Of a stretch of 33,130 nucleotides of DNA, positions 15,435 to 24,576 are shown one piece after another. A program made the translations under genes and the position numbers. Origin of the DNA: Candidatus Nanopelagicales bacterium. GTDB lineage: Bacteria; Actinomycetota; Actinomycetes; S36-B12. The notes below the pieces were generated by a model, which saw nothing but the letters and a program-made list of their open reading frames with translations, was not told the DNA's origin and searched no databases. The DNA lies in assembly GCA_018402075.1 (NCBI GenBank), contig JAGYJP010000012.1:1-33130 (forward strand). Reading direction: 5' to 3'. The number at the start of each line of letters is the position of its first letter. Position 1 is the stretch's first letter.

Positions 15435-17183
15435 ATGGAGGCATCGACCGCACAGGCCATGGTCATGGTGGACGAATTGGTTCGCTGTGGGGTGACCGAT
15501 GTTGTCCTCGCTCCCGGGTCTCGATCTGCACCATTCGCCCTCGAACTCGCGGCAGCGTGCGAACGACTCGACCTTCGCCTGCATGTGCGCATCGATGAAC
15601 GGGTCGCTGGGTTCGTTGCATTAGGGATTGGTAAAGCGACGGGGGTTCCCGCAGCTGTCATCACTACATCGGGCACCGCCGTGGCAAATTTGATGCCCGC
15701 GGTCATTGAAGCGAATTTGTCATTCGTGCCACTGCTTCTTCTCACCGCCGACCGGCCACCAGCATCGCGTGGCGTTGGCGCGAATCAAACCATCAATCAG
15801 ATCAATATTTTCGGTGGTTACGTGCGCGACTTTGTTGACATGGGGGTTGCCGCACCCGTCGAGGGACAGGTTGCCTACTGGCGAAGTGTTGTTGCACGCG
15901 CTGTCTCCATTTCCACCGATTCCATGCATCCCGGTCCGGTGCATATCAACGTCCCCTTCTCCATGCCATTGGTCAGCGAGGGCGGGGACTGGATTGAAAG
16001 CCTGGCCGGCAGACCCGATGGCCGCCCGTGGGTTGCCGATGCCCGCTTAATGGCCGGCATGAGCACACCACTTGATGAACTCATGTCATTTCTCGACGAG
16101 GAAACAGTTGTTCCGGCCCGAGGCGTGATTGTGGTCGGGGATCACAACGATCCCGAGGCGATTGACCTGGTGGATGAACTCAGCGAAGCGACCGGATGGC
16201 CAATCATTGCCGAACCCAGTGCCAATGTGGGAGCTGCAGGGCTGATCCTCTCGCATGGTTCACTTATTGTTGCCGACCAAGAGTTTCGGGAAACCCATGC
16301 ACCGGATCTGGTGATCACGGTGGGGAATATTGGATTATCGCGCTCGGTGCTCGCACTCATTGAATCTGCGCAATTTCATATTGCAGTCGATTCGCATACT
16401 CATTTCTCCGATCCCACCCGGTCGGCGGATCTCGTCCTTTCGGCGGTGCCGATGCCACCGGAGGAATGTGAAATCGAACCTGAATGGTTGGAATCGTGGC
16501 AGCGGGCCGATGTTTTGGCGGCGGCAGCGGTGGAGACGGTTCTACCGAAAGATGAACTCACCGGAATGCAAGTCGCTCGTATTGTGACCCGAATGGTGCC
16601 CGAAGCCGGAACGCTATTCCTAGGAGCCTCATCTGCAGTTCGCCATGTTGCCTCTTTCGCACTCAACAGCGTCACCGATGCCATGGTCATGGGGAACAGG
16701 GGAACATCAGGTATCGACGGATGTCTGTCCACCGCTTACGGGGTTGCCATTGCTGCACAAGCTCAAGGCGATGGTGCGGTGATCGCGCTATTGGGTGACC
16801 AAGCATTCCTTTATGACAGCAACGCACTACTGGTTCCACCGAAGGAGCAGTCGGCAAACCTTGTAGTCGTTGTTCTTGACAACAACGGTGGCGGAATCTT
16901 TTCCACCCTGGAGCAAGGTCGCCCCGAATATTCCAAATATTTCGATCAAGTATTTGGCGTGCCCCTCGATATTGATCCGCAGGCGGTGAGTGCGGCCATG
17001 CGAGTCCATTCGGTCACGGTGACTTCGGAAGATGAACTTGCCGAGGCACTCGACGCCGCACTGGACAATAAAGACGGCAGGGGAGTCCGCGTTATCGTGG
17101 CACATGTGTGCTCGCGTGAAAGAGAAGCCATGATCTTGAAAACAATTGGCGAAGCTGTGCACGAGGCTGCGGCCGGGGGCTGA
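15435..17183 (+). CDS. menD: SEPHCHC synthase MenD (thiamine-diphosphate enzyme)
   Basis: Joins isochorismate with the succinyl semialdehyde unit from 2-oxoglutarate, using thiamine diphosphate. The 582-residue protein shows APGSRSAPF at 26-34, the catalytic Glu55 in RIDERVAGF, GIGKATGVPAAVITTSGTAVANL, MGNRGTSGIDG, and the diphosphate/Mg motif GDQAFLYDSNALL. Length is near the family norm. It lies 33 bp after menC and 6 bp before the TetR-GNAT fusion gene. Confidence 0.96.
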   Translation: MEASTAQAMVMVDELVRCGVTDVVLAPGSRSAPFALELAAACERLDLRLHVRIDERVAGFVALGIGKATGVPAAVITTSGTAVANLMPAVIEANLSFVPLLLLTADRPPASRGVGANQTINQINIFGGYVRDFVDMGVAAPVEGQVAYWRSVVARAVSISTDSMHPGPVHINVPFSMPLVSEGGDWIESLAGRPDGRPWVADARLMAGMSTPLDELMSFLDEETVVPARGVIVVGDHNDPEAIDLVDELSEATGWPIIAEPSANVGAAGLILSHGSLIVADQEFRETHAPDLVITVGNIGLSRSVLALIESAQFHIAVDSHTHFSDPTRSADLVLSAVPMPPEECEIEPEWLESWQRADVLAAAAVETVLPKDELTGMQVARIVTRMVPEAGTLFLGASSAVRHVASFALNSVTDAMVMGNRGTSGIDGCLSTAYGVAIAAQAQGDGAVIALLGDQAFLYDSNALLVPPKEQSANLVVVVLDNNGGGIFSTLEQGRPEYSKYFDQVFGVPLDIDPQAVSAAMRVHSVTVTSEDELAEALDAALDNKDGRGVRVIVAHVCSREREAMILKTIGEAVHEAAAGG

Positions 17184-17189
17184 TCTGCC

Positions 17190-18836
17190 ATGGCGAGCAG
17201 TGCGAGCGAAGGCAAGATTGTGCAGGCCGCTGCGAATCTGTATCTCACGCTCGGAGTCCTCAACGTTTCTCGCCGCGATATTGTGGATCAATCTGGAATG
17301 AGCGCCCGCACGGTGAACTCGGTTGCCCGCACTCGGTCTGAATTCCTGCGGATGGTGGTACAGCAATTACCGTACTCACCGGTAACCGAAAAGATCGCTC
17401 AGGAATTCGATAATCCACAAAGCCCAGCCCTTCAGTTGCTCATGACAGCATCTAGGGATATTTGGGGTGACCCGGCTAGTGCCTGGGATCCCCGGGAATT
17501 AGAGGCTTTGGCCGGTGCTCAATTTGATGAAAAGATGGTGGAGATTCTCGCCGAGAGAATTCAGCATCGGTGGAACGCATCACGTGCATTGGTGGAACGG
17601 CTCAAAGAATCTGGTGCCATTGACCCAACCATGAGCGTCGATGCCATTGTGCTACACCTCATTGCAGTGGGCATTGGTATTTCGCTACTCACCCCGGTGC
17701 TCAAAGTCAGCGTAGATCCGCAGGCATGGACTGCGCTCAGCGCACGGTTACTTGAATCGTTAGCAGCGATTGATCCGGAGTTACCGCGGCCGGGGGATCA
17801 AATAAACTTTTGGCGGGTACGCGCCACCATCCCGGCGAATCCCACGGCAACCGCTCGACTTTTACGCGTACTCTCACTCCTCGACACAGCCATCGTGTAT
17901 TTAACGGTGGTTGACCTCAATGATCAGGAGCAACAGGTTGACGCAATTGTGAAAGCGCCCGTCTCCCTCGCCCGCAAAACGCTCACTCAAGCGGTTGACT
18001 CCGTGGGACGTCAAGTGATCGTTGTGCACGGAAACGAAAATGACGCGGGTGACGTTGCCAGTCGAGTACTGCGATTGAGTAGCAATCTGGTGCAATGGCC
18101 CGAACAAGCACCGCAGGCTGCAGCGGATCTGGTATTGGCGAGATCGTGGGAAGTCACTGATGCAACAAGTGGACCAAATGCATCTGACAATGTTCTGCGT
18201 TTGCAATGGACGGTTGATAACCACGTGGTTCTTCGGCGCGATCAGGCGCCGTTCACGCGGGTAGAGTACGAAAGAGCCTCGGCTTTATTGGAATTGGTTG
18301 AAGCAATCACCACGGTAAGGGATTTGCCGAGCACGTATGGGTGGGTTGAAGAACTCTCCGATGACACAAGTGTCTGGGTGCGATTGGCTCGGCCGGAAGA
18401 CACATGGGCCGTGCAAGATTTACATAATCGAGTCTCTGAACAGTCCATCTATCAGAGGTACTTCACGCCCAAAAATACTTGGCGTGAAGAAAACTTACGC
18501 AGAGTCAGCGGTGGCCACCGTGGTGCCACGCTCGTTGTGACCGATCGAGCGCACCATGTGATTGCCCTGTGCAATATTTTCCCAGAGTCGCAAGACAATA
18601 CCAATTCGGGAGAGATTGCCATTTTGGTCGATGATTCATGGCACAGGCGCGGCCTGGGTTCTATTTTGATCAATCATTGTGAGGAAATCGGTGAGCGGCT
18701 TGGCTTCCAACGGTTAGTGGCCTATGTGCTGGCGAATAACACCCCAATGCACGGACTGTTACGAGCCCATAACTGGACGATTTTCCCGTCACCCGATTTC
18801 GGGCCGAACATTAATGCATTTGAAAAGAAGGTCTAA
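17190..18836 (+). CDS. Three-part fusion: TetR-like regulator, ACT-like domain, GNAT acetyltransferase
   Basis: A single uninterrupted 548-residue frame. Residues about 10-55 look like a TetR helix-turn-helix (VSRRDIVDQSGMSARTVNSV), and 75-195 are helical like a TetR ligand domain. About 207-280 has the strand-helix pattern of an ACT-like domain (ATARLLRVLSLLDTAIVYL...). About 284-370 is a linker seen in ACT-linked GNAT proteins. Residues 394-548 are a GNAT domain with VRLARPEDTWAVQDLHNRVS and acetyl-CoA motif A DDSWHRRGLGSILINH (481-496). I do not recognise the whole architecture. It starts 6 bp after menD, so it should be expressed with the men genes, and it ends in a 4-bp convergent overlap with menF. 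It may couple acetyl-CoA or an amino acid signal to regulation. No target is known. Confidence 0.75.
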   Translation: MASSASEGKIVQAAANLYLTLGVLNVSRRDIVDQSGMSARTVNSVARTRSEFLRMVVQQLPYSPVTEKIAQEFDNPQSPALQLLMTASRDIWGDPASAWDPRELEALAGAQFDEKMVEILAERIQHRWNASRALVERLKESGAIDPTMSVDAIVLHLIAVGIGISLLTPVLKVSVDPQAWTALSARLLESLAAIDPELPRPGDQINFWRVRATIPANPTATARLLRVLSLLDTAIVYLTVVDLNDQEQQVDAIVKAPVSLARKTLTQAVDSVGRQVIVVHGNENDAGDVASRVLRLSSNLVQWPEQAPQAAADLVLARSWEVTDATSGPNASDNVLRLQWTVDNHVVLRRDQAPFTRVEYERASALLELVEAITTVRDLPSTYGWVEELSDDTSVWVRLARPEDTWAVQDLHNRVSEQSIYQRYFTPKNTWREENLRRVSGGHRGATLVVTDRAHHVIALCNIFPESQDNTNSGEIAILVDDSWHRRGLGSILINHCEEIGERLGFQRLVAYVLANNTPMHGLLRAHNWTIFPSPDFGPNINAFEKKV

Positions 18837-20077
18837 CTCAATGCTAGGGAATCACGTATGGGTGCGAGTTTCGCGATTGATTCGGCAAGTTCCATTTCCG
18901 GATCCGAGCCAGCGACAATCCCACATCCGGCAAATGAACGAATCATTTGTTCGTCTGGATTAATCTCCGCGCACCGCAGGGCAATACCAAATTCGCCGTC
19001 TCCATGGTGATCAAACCAACCCACGGGGCCGGCGTACCGCTTCCGACTCATGCCTTCTAGTTCAGCAATCATGGACTTGGCTCGCTCGGTCGGCGTCCCG
19101 CACACTGCCGCGGTCGGATGCAGTGAAGCAACCAGGGCGAGGATGGGCGCGTTGATGGCCAACTGGCCGGTGACGTCGGTGGCTAGGTGCTGGACATTGG
19201 ACAGTTCGAGCACCTGTGGATTGTCGGGAACTTCCAGGTCGGTGCAGTGGGCGGCGAGTGCTCGGGCAACAGAGTGAACCGCATAGGCATGTTCATTGAG
19301 ATCTTTTTCGCTCTTCAGGAGTCCGGTCGCCAATTCCGAGTCGGTCGAAACGGTGCCCTGTCGACGTACCGTTCCCGCGAGTACCCGACTCACCACGAGA
19401 TCACCGGTGCGACGCACCAGTAATTCAGGTGTTGCCCCGAAAAGATTTTGCACCACGAAAGTCCAACAGGTGGGATACGCGGCCGCAAGCCGACCGATGA
19501 GGTAGCGGACATCAAGGGTGCCCTCAACGTGGGCCACCAGGTCGCGGGCCAGAACTACTTTGTCGAGTTCACCCCCGTGGATCCGCTCCACTGCCTGAGC
19601 AACTGCCTTTTCCCAGTCTTGGGGGGAGAGGCTTCCGTGGGACCATGTGACATTGGTCGGTGCGACGGGGAGTGGCTGCGTGGTGATTATCGGAGTATCC
19701 ACTCCCACACTGGTGACCCACGACTGTCCGCCTTTGGTGCCCACGACATAGCGGGGAACCACAATCTCCGAGAGTTCATTGAGATCGAATGCAAAAGATG
19801 CAAACGCGACGGCGCCGGTGCCGGGCATGTCCACACTGTCTTCGATCCGCGCCTCGGCCAACATTCGGTTCCACCACCGTTGGGTCCGTGAAAAAGTTTC
19901 ATCGCCACGAACCTCAAGTCTGGCGGCCACACCCCATCCGACCATGCCTTCGCCTCGCCGAATCCAGGCCACCGGATCTTCGGCGGGCAAAACGTCCAAC
20001 AGATTGACCGGACCACCCGCTTCTGACTCCAATGAAGTCGTGCGGAAGGTGAGTTTGGGTTGCTCCGTTAACGACAC
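18833..20077 (-). CDS. menF: Isochorismate synthase MenF
   Basis: Converts chorismate to isochorismate, the first committed step to menaquinone. The 414-residue chorismate-binding enzyme has GGELDKVVLARDL (general-base Lys), FGATPELLVRR, AGTVRRQG, LHPTAAVCGTP, AEINPDEQMIRSFAGCGIVAGSDPEMELAE (Mg-binding Glu residues) and a normal C-terminus. Siderophore or salicylate synthase is the main alternative, but the men context favours MenF. The GTG start has TACTCT 6 nt upstream. It is divergent from menG (64 bp apart) and convergent with the GNAT fusion. Confidence 0.93.
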   Translation of the reverse strand: MSLTEQPKLTFRTTSLESEAGGPVNLLDVLPAEDPVAWIRRGEGMVGWGVAARLEVRGDETFSRTQRWWNRMLAEARIEDSVDMPGTGAVAFASFAFDLNELSEIVVPRYVVGTKGGQSWVTSVGVDTPIITTQPLPVAPTNVTWSHGSLSPQDWEKAVAQAVERIHGGELDKVVLARDLVAHVEGTLDVRYLIGRLAAAYPTCWTFVVQNLFGATPELLVRRTGDLVVSRVLAGTVRRQGTVSTDSELATGLLKSEKDLNEHAYAVHSVARALAAHCTDLEVPDNPQVLELSNVQHLATDVTGQLAINAPILALVASLHPTAAVCGTPTERAKSMIAELEGMSRKRYAGPVGWFDHHGDGEFGIALRCAEINPDEQMIRSFAGCGIVAGSDPEMELAESIAKLAPIRDSLALS

Positions 20078-20083
20078 CAGCCA

Positions 20084-20089
20084 AGAGTA
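20084..20089 (-). promoter_or_regulatory. Putative leaderless -10 element for menF
   Basis: On the minus strand TACTCT (TANNNT) ends exactly 6 nt before the menF GTG. No good -35 was found. Confidence 0.45.
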
Positions 20090-20129
20090 AGGGCAATGAC
20101 GTCAGCCAACCACTTGAGTGGATTTCTGA

Positions 20130-20135
20130 CAGACT
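20130..20135 (+). promoter_or_regulatory. Putative leaderless -10-like element for menG
   Basis: CAGACT ends 6 nt before the menG GTG at 20142, the same hexamer and spacing seen before the acyl-CoA ligase. It is one base off TANNNT, so support is moderate. Confidence 0.35.
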
Positions 20136-20141
20136 ACGTGG

Positions 20142-20834
20142 GTGGCGCGCGCGAATCTTGACAAAAATCCAGCTGAGGTGGCTGCGATGTTTGACACGGT
20201 TGCCGAGAAATATGACATCACCAACGACATTTTGGCCGTGGGGCAAACCCGTCGTTGGCGCGCGGCCGTGCGCAAGGCACTGAATCCTCACCCCGGCGAC
20301 TTAATTCTCGATATTGCCGCTGGCACCGGAACTTCGTCCGTGGCATTTGCATCCTCGGGGGCCACCGTCATCCCAGCTGATTTCTCACTGGGCATGCTGC
20401 AGGTTGGGCAGCGTCGCAATCCGGGTTTGCCGTACATCGCTGCAGATGCACTGGCTCTGCCTTTTGCCGACAACTGTTTCGATGCCGTCACCATGTCTTT
20501 TGGTTTGCGCAATGTTGCCGATCGGGAGCAGGCCTTATGCGAGTTCCTCCGGGTGACCAAACCGGGTGGGTCCCTGGTTGTCTGTGAGTTCTCCCACCCC
20601 ACATTCGGACCATTTCGCACCGGGTACACCGAGTACCTCATGGCCGCTCTGCCGTTCCTGGCCGATCGGGTGGCTTCCAATCCGGAGGCGTATCGGTACT
20701 TGGCCGATTCCATCCGAGCCTGGCCGACCCAACCGGAATTGGCCGGCGACATGATCACGGCCGGGTGGGAACGGGTGCGTTGGCGCAATCTGACCGGCGG
20801 GATTGTGGCGATCCACCGGGGTATTGCCCCATAG
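20142..20834 (+). CDS. menG: Demethylmenaquinone methyltransferase MenG (UbiE family)
   Basis: Methylates demethylmenaquinone with S-adenosylmethionine, the last step of the pathway. The 230-residue class I methyltransferase has the UbiE N-terminal signature [15 protein letters not shown] motif [11 protein letters not shown], the [11 protein letters not shown] segment, FGLRNVADR and the C-terminal [20 protein letters not shown]. The GTG 20142 start gives a normal N-terminus. It is separated from the nuo operon by a 77-bp regulatory gap that carries a Rex site. Confidence 0.95.
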   Translation: MARANLDKNPAEVAAMFDTVAEKYDITNDILAVGQTRRWRAAVRKALNPHPGDLILDIAAGTGTSSVAFASSGATVIPADFSLGMLQVGQRRNPGLPYIAADALALPFADNCFDAVTMSFGLRNVADREQALCEFLRVTKPGGSLVVCEFSHPTFGPFRTGYTEYLMAALPFLADRVASNPEAYRYLADSIRAWPTQPELAGDMITAGWERVRWRNLTGGIVAIHRGIAP

Positions 20835-20844
20835 ATTTGACCAC

Positions 20845-20850
20845 TATGCT
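20845..20850 (+). promoter_or_regulatory. Possible nuo operon -10 hexamer
   Basis: TATGCT matches TANNNT. TTGCCC lies 15 bp upstream (20824-20829) as a poor -35. Transcription from here would start near 20857, inside or at the edge of the Rex operator, a suitable position for repression. TTGACC at 20837-20842 is a better -35 sequence but has no good -10 at the right distance. Confidence 0.35.
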
Positions 20851-20858
20851 TAGAGTGG

Positions 20859-20876
20859 TCGTGAAGTTTTTCACAA
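20859..20876. promoter_or_regulatory. Rex operator (ROP) upstream of nuoA
   Basis: TCGTGAAGTTTTTCACAA matches the established Rex consensus TTGTGAA-N4-TTCACAA at 13 of 14 defined bases, with perfect GTGAA/TTCAC arms around a 4-bp centre. It lies 36 bp before the nuoA GTG, after the menG stop. Rex is encoded in the same window. In Streptomyces, Rex is known to control respiratory genes, so NADH-responsive repression of the nuo operon is strongly suggested. Confidence 0.85.
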
Positions 20877-20911
20877 GCGCACAAATGGGTAGTTAATCGG
20901 GAAGGGCAGGA

Positions 20912-21271
20912 GTGAACGTTTACACGCCGATTCTGGTGCTGGGAATTCTCGCCTTTGGGTTTGCGGTTTTCTCCATTGTGATTGCGTCTTTCACCGGCCC
21001 CAAGCGCTATAACCGAGCGAAGTACGCCGCCTACGAATGTGGAATTGAACCGACACCGCAACCCATGGGTGGCGGACGCTTTCCGGTGAAGTATTACCTG
21101 ACCGCCATGATGTTCATAATTTTTGATATTGAACTTGTGTTTCTGTACCCGTGGGCCGTCTCCGCCGATGCACTGGGAGCATTTGGATTTATTGCCATGG
21201 CATTGTTCTTGATCAACCTCGCGATTCCATATCTGTATGAATGGCGTCGCGGTGGTTTGGAATGGGATTGA
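20912..21271 (+). CDS. nuoA: NADH-quinone oxidoreductase subunit A
   Basis: Small membrane subunit of complex I, 119 residues with three hydrophobic helices. The conserved loop YECGIEP and the FPVKYYLTAMMFIIFDIELVF segment are typical. The GTG start is preceded by GGGAAGGG, spaced to serve as a ribosome binding site, so unlike several neighbours this operon has a leader. It is the first gene of the nuo operon and lies 36 bp downstream of the Rex operator. Confidence 0.95.
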   Translation: MNVYTPILVLGILAFGFAVFSIVIASFTGPKRYNRAKYAAYECGIEPTPQPMGGGRFPVKYYLTAMMFIIFDIELVFLYPWAVSADALGAFGFIAMALFLINLAIPYLYEWRRGGLEWD

Positions 21272-21300
21272 GTTGATTCACATGAATTTAGGAGCGCCGC

Positions 21301-21855
21301 ATGGGTCTTGAAGAGAAACTGCCATCGGGGATTTTGCTCACCACGGTTGAGCAGGTTGCCGGTTATGCCCGCAAGGGCTCGCTGTGGCCTGCAACATTTG
21401 GTTTGGCCTGTTGTGCAATCGAGATGATGGCCACGGGTGGCCCCCGTTATGACATCGCTCGATTCGGCATGGAAGTTTTTCGCGCATCACCGCGTCAAGC
21501 GGATCTCATGATTGTTGCCGGCCGCGTCAGCCAAAAGATGGCACCCGTTCTTCGTCAAATCTACGATCAAATGCCCAATCCCAAGTGGGTGCTCGCCATG
21601 GGCGTGTGTTCATCCAGTGGTGGAATGTTTAATAACTACGCCATTGTTCAAGGCGTGGACCACGTTGTTCCAGTTGATATTTACCTGCCCGGTTGCCCAC
21701 CGCGCCCAGAAATGCTGATCGACGCGATCCTGAAGATCCACGATCAAATCCAAGACATGAAGCTCGGTGTCAACCGCAAGAATCAAATCATTGCCCAGGA
21801 ACAGGTTGCACTCACCGCGCCCACAACCCTTGAAATGAAGGGGCTCATGCGGTGA
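21301..21855 (+). CDS. nuoB: NADH-quinone oxidoreductase subunit B
   Basis: Carries the terminal [4Fe-4S] cluster N2 that passes electrons to menaquinone. The 184-residue protein shows the cluster ligands: tandem Cys37-Cys38 in [10 protein letters not shown], Cys103 in GVCSSSGG and Cys132 in PGCPPRPE. The start has AGGAG about 7 nt upstream. Its stop overlaps the nuoC GTG. Confidence 0.97.
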   Translation: MGLEEKLPSGILLTTVEQVAGYARKGSLWPATFGLACCAIEMMATGGPRYDIARFGMEVFRASPRQADLMIVAGRVSQKMAPVLRQIYDQMPNPKWVLAMGVCSSSGGMFNNYAIVQGVDHVVPVDIYLPGCPPRPEMLIDAILKIHDQIQDMKLGVNRKNQIIAQEQVALTAPTTLEMKGLMR

Positions 21856-22556
21856 CCGAATCAGCACCCGTCGTTCCCGTGGTACCGGACGGTATCCGCG
21901 AGATTGACATTGTCGGAGTTCGCAAGGGCGCATTCGGTGCCGCCGGTTCTGGTGACACGAGTGGGTTCGGTGGGCTGGTGTCTCCGATCGTCATGCCAGC
22001 GGCTTCTACTCCACCATTTGGTGGTTGGTTTGACGAGGTTGCGGAAGAAATCGCGTTATCCCTTGCGGATTCGGGTGTCACCGGTGCGGTGGAAAAAATC
22101 GTTATTGACCGTGGCGAAATCACTTTCTTCGTCAATAAAGAAGATCTCATTGCTTTCATGACCGAATGCCGCGATGAACCCGCGCTTCGTTTCGAAATGT
22201 GCATGAGCGTCAGCGGTGTTGATTTCCCGCACGACCTCGGCCGTGAACTCCATGTTGTCTATTCACTTTTATCCGTCACGCATAACCGTCGAATTCGTGT
22301 TGAAGTAACAACACCCGATTCGGATCGTCATATCCCGTCCATTGTCGCGGTCTATCCCTCTGCCGACTGGCATGAACGCGAAACATGGGATTTTTTCGGA
22401 ATTATTTTCGATGGCCACCCCGCCCTCACCCGCATTCAAATGCCAGATGACTGGGTCGGTCACCCCCAGCGCAAGGACTATCCGCTCGGTGGGATCCCCG
22501 TGGAATACAAGGGCGGCACCATTCCGGCACCGGATAACCGGAGGTCCTACAACTGA
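21852..22556 (+). CDS. nuoC: NADH-quinone oxidoreductase subunit C
   Basis: Hydrophilic arm subunit, 234 residues. The conserved core is [20 protein letters not shown] followed by [16 protein letters not shown]. An N-terminal segment of about 55 residues ([20 protein letters not shown]...) precedes the core, as is usual in actinobacterial NuoC. The GTG start overlaps nuoB and the stop overlaps nuoD (TGATG), indicating translational coupling. Confidence 0.95.
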   Translation: MTESAPVVPVVPDGIREIDIVGVRKGAFGAAGSGDTSGFGGLVSPIVMPAASTPPFGGWFDEVAEEIALSLADSGVTGAVEKIVIDRGEITFFVNKEDLIAFMTECRDEPALRFEMCMSVSGVDFPHDLGRELHVVYSLLSVTHNRRIRVEVTTPDSDRHIPSIVAVYPSADWHERETWDFFGIIFDGHPALTRIQMPDDWVGHPQRKDYPLGGIPVEYKGGTIPAPDNRRSYN

Positions 22557-23893
22557 TGTCCACCACAGAGTCCGCAGATATTTTCGCCGGCAGCTACGAC
22601 ACTGTCGAAGGCACCGTGTACAACCTCGGTGGAGGTGGCGACTGGGAAACAATCACCGCCGCACCCGAAGGTGAAACCGAAAAAATCGTGGTCAACATGG
22701 GACCGCAGCACCCATCCACCCACGGCGTGCTTCGACTGGTACTAGACCTTGAAGGCGAGACCGTTACCGAAGTTCGTTGTGGGATCGGTTTCCTGCACAC
22801 CGGAATTGAAAAGAACATGGAGTACCGCACCTGGGTTCAGGGCGTCACCTATGTCACCCGCATGGATTACCTCTCGCCCATGTTCAACGAGGCCGCGTAT
22901 TGCCTGTCGGTTGAGCGACTTTTGGGAATCGAAGATCAAATCCCCGAGCGCGCCAACGTGATTCGCGTCATGATGATGGAACTCAACCGGGTGTCCTCGC
23001 ACCTGGTTGCACTTGCAACAGGTGGCATGGAACTCGGTGCACTCACCGCCATGATTTTTGGTTTTCGCGAACGCGAGCTCGTTCTGGATATATTTGAGAT
23101 GGTGTCCGGGTTGCGCATGAACAGTGCATATATCCGCCCGGGTGGTGTTGCACAGGACCTCCCCGCCGGTGCAGAAGAAAAAATCCGCGAGACAATTGTG
23201 TTGCTGCGCAAGCGACTCAAAGACACCGCCGATCTTCTGGTGGACAACGCAATCTGGATGGGTCGCACGGTGGGTGTGGGTTATCTCGACCTCACCGGCT
23301 GCATGGCCCTGGGAGTTACCGGTCCGGTTTTACGCTCCACGGGTTTGCCACATGACCTCCGCAAGAGCGCTCCGTACTGTGGCTATGAAACCTATGACTT
23401 CGAAGTTGCCACCCAAAACACCTCCGATGCTTATGGTCGGTTCCTGATTCGAATTGAGGAAATGAAGCAGTCACTCAACATTGTGGATCAGTGTCTTGAT
23501 CGGTTGAAGCCGGGTCCGGTAATGGTTGCCGACAAAAAAATTGCCTGGCCATCTCAGTTGTCGGTAGGCACTGATGGCCAGGGCAACTCACCCGAACACA
23601 TCAAGCACATCATGAGTGAATCCATGGAAGCCTTGATTCACCACTTCAAGTTGGTCACCGAGGGTTTCAGTGTTCCACCCGGTCAGGCCTATGTCCCCAT
23701 TGAGTCACCCCGCGGTGAATTGGGTGCCCACGTGGTCAGTACCGGGGGAACACGTCCCTACCGAGTGCACTTCCGCGACCCATCCTTTAATAACTTGCAA
23801 GCGGTCGCCGCCATGAGCGAAGGCTCCATGATCGCCGATGTAATTGCCGCGGTTGCCAGTATTGATCCGGTCATGGGCGGAGTTGATCGTTAA
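22556..23893 (+). CDS. nuoD: NADH-quinone oxidoreductase subunit D
   Basis: Forms the quinone-binding cavity with NuoB. The 445-residue protein has the [21 protein letters not shown] signature, the HTGIEK motif, and the C-terminal [25 protein letters not shown] segment ending in a ...DPVMGGVDR tail as expected. The first 45 residues are a variable extension. It begins within the nuoC stop codon. Confidence 0.97.
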   Translation: MSTTESADIFAGSYDTVEGTVYNLGGGGDWETITAAPEGETEKIVVNMGPQHPSTHGVLRLVLDLEGETVTEVRCGIGFLHTGIEKNMEYRTWVQGVTYVTRMDYLSPMFNEAAYCLSVERLLGIEDQIPERANVIRVMMMELNRVSSHLVALATGGMELGALTAMIFGFRERELVLDIFEMVSGLRMNSAYIRPGGVAQDLPAGAEEKIRETIVLLRKRLKDTADLLVDNAIWMGRTVGVGYLDLTGCMALGVTGPVLRSTGLPHDLRKSAPYCGYETYDFEVATQNTSDAYGRFLIRIEEMKQSLNIVDQCLDRLKPGPVMVADKKIAWPSQLSVGTDGQGNSPEHIKHIMSESMEALIHHFKLVTEGFSVPPGQAYVPIESPRGELGAHVVSTGGTRPYRVHFRDPSFNNLQAVAAMSEGSMIADVIAAVASIDPVMGGVDR

Positions 23894-23928
23894 ATGAATG
23901 TGAAGCCCCCCAAGATGGTGAGTGTCAC

Positions 23929-24576
23929 ATGATCACCGATTCAATGCGTGCGGAAATGCGTGAACTTGCTGACCGTTACCCGAGTTCACGATCTGCACTT
24001 CTGCCCATGTTGCACCTGGTGCAAAGTTCAGACGATCAAGTCACCCAAGAAGGTATCGCGGTGTGCGCCGAAATTCTTGGAATCACCGAAGCCGAAGTCA
24101 CCGCTGTTGCGACTTTCTACACCATGTACAAGTTCAGCCCGGTCGGCAAGCACCATATTGGCGTCTGTATCAACACCCTGTGCGGTCTCCTCGGTGGCGA
24201 TGCCGTCTACGACAAAGTCGCGGAGCGTCTGGGCGCCACCCACAACGGGCCTTCCGCGGACGGCAACTTCTGGCTCGAGCGAATTGAGTGTCAGGCCGCC
24301 TGCACCCACGCTCCCGTCATGACCGTGGACTGGGAATTCATGGACGATGTCACCCCGCAGTCAGCCGTCGACATCATTGACCGCCTCGCCGCCGGCGAGG
24401 AAGTGTGGTCCACTCGTGGACCAAAGATTCGCGACTTCCAGGCAACCGAACGGACCCTTGGGCTGGCTTCCCATGAATTAGCCACCGAGGGCAACTGTGT
24501 GGACGAAAAAATGTTGGCCGGCCTGAAAGTTGCCCGTAATCAAAATCACGGACAGATGGGATCAGATATTTCATGA
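23929..24576 (+). CDS. nuoE: NADH-quinone oxidoreductase subunit E
   Basis: Thioredoxin-like [2Fe-2S] (N1a) subunit of the NADH input module. The 215-residue protein has ligands Cys80 and Cys85 (CINTLC) and Cys121 and Cys125 (CQAAC). It is longer than the roughly 165-residue bacterial type, with a C-terminal extension after GEEVWSTRGP. The ATG lies 35 bp after nuoD, the widest gap in the operon. The stop overlaps the nuoF start (ATGA). Confidence 0.95.
   Translation: MITDSMRAEMRELADRYPSSRSALLPMLHLVQSSDDQVTQEGIAVCAEILGITEAEVTAVATFYTMYKFSPVGKHHIGVCINTLCGLLGGDAVYDKVAERLGATHNGPSADGNFWLERIECQAACTHAPVMTVDWEFMDDVTPQSAVDIIDRLAAGEEVWSTRGPKIRDFQATERTLGLASHELATEGNCVDEKMLAGLKVARNQNHGQMGSDIS

Noticed and set aside
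20836..20842. TTGACC as the -35 of the nuo promoter
   Set aside because: Good -35 match, but the hexamer 17 bp downstream (CGTGAA) is not a -10. TATGCT is too close to pair with it.
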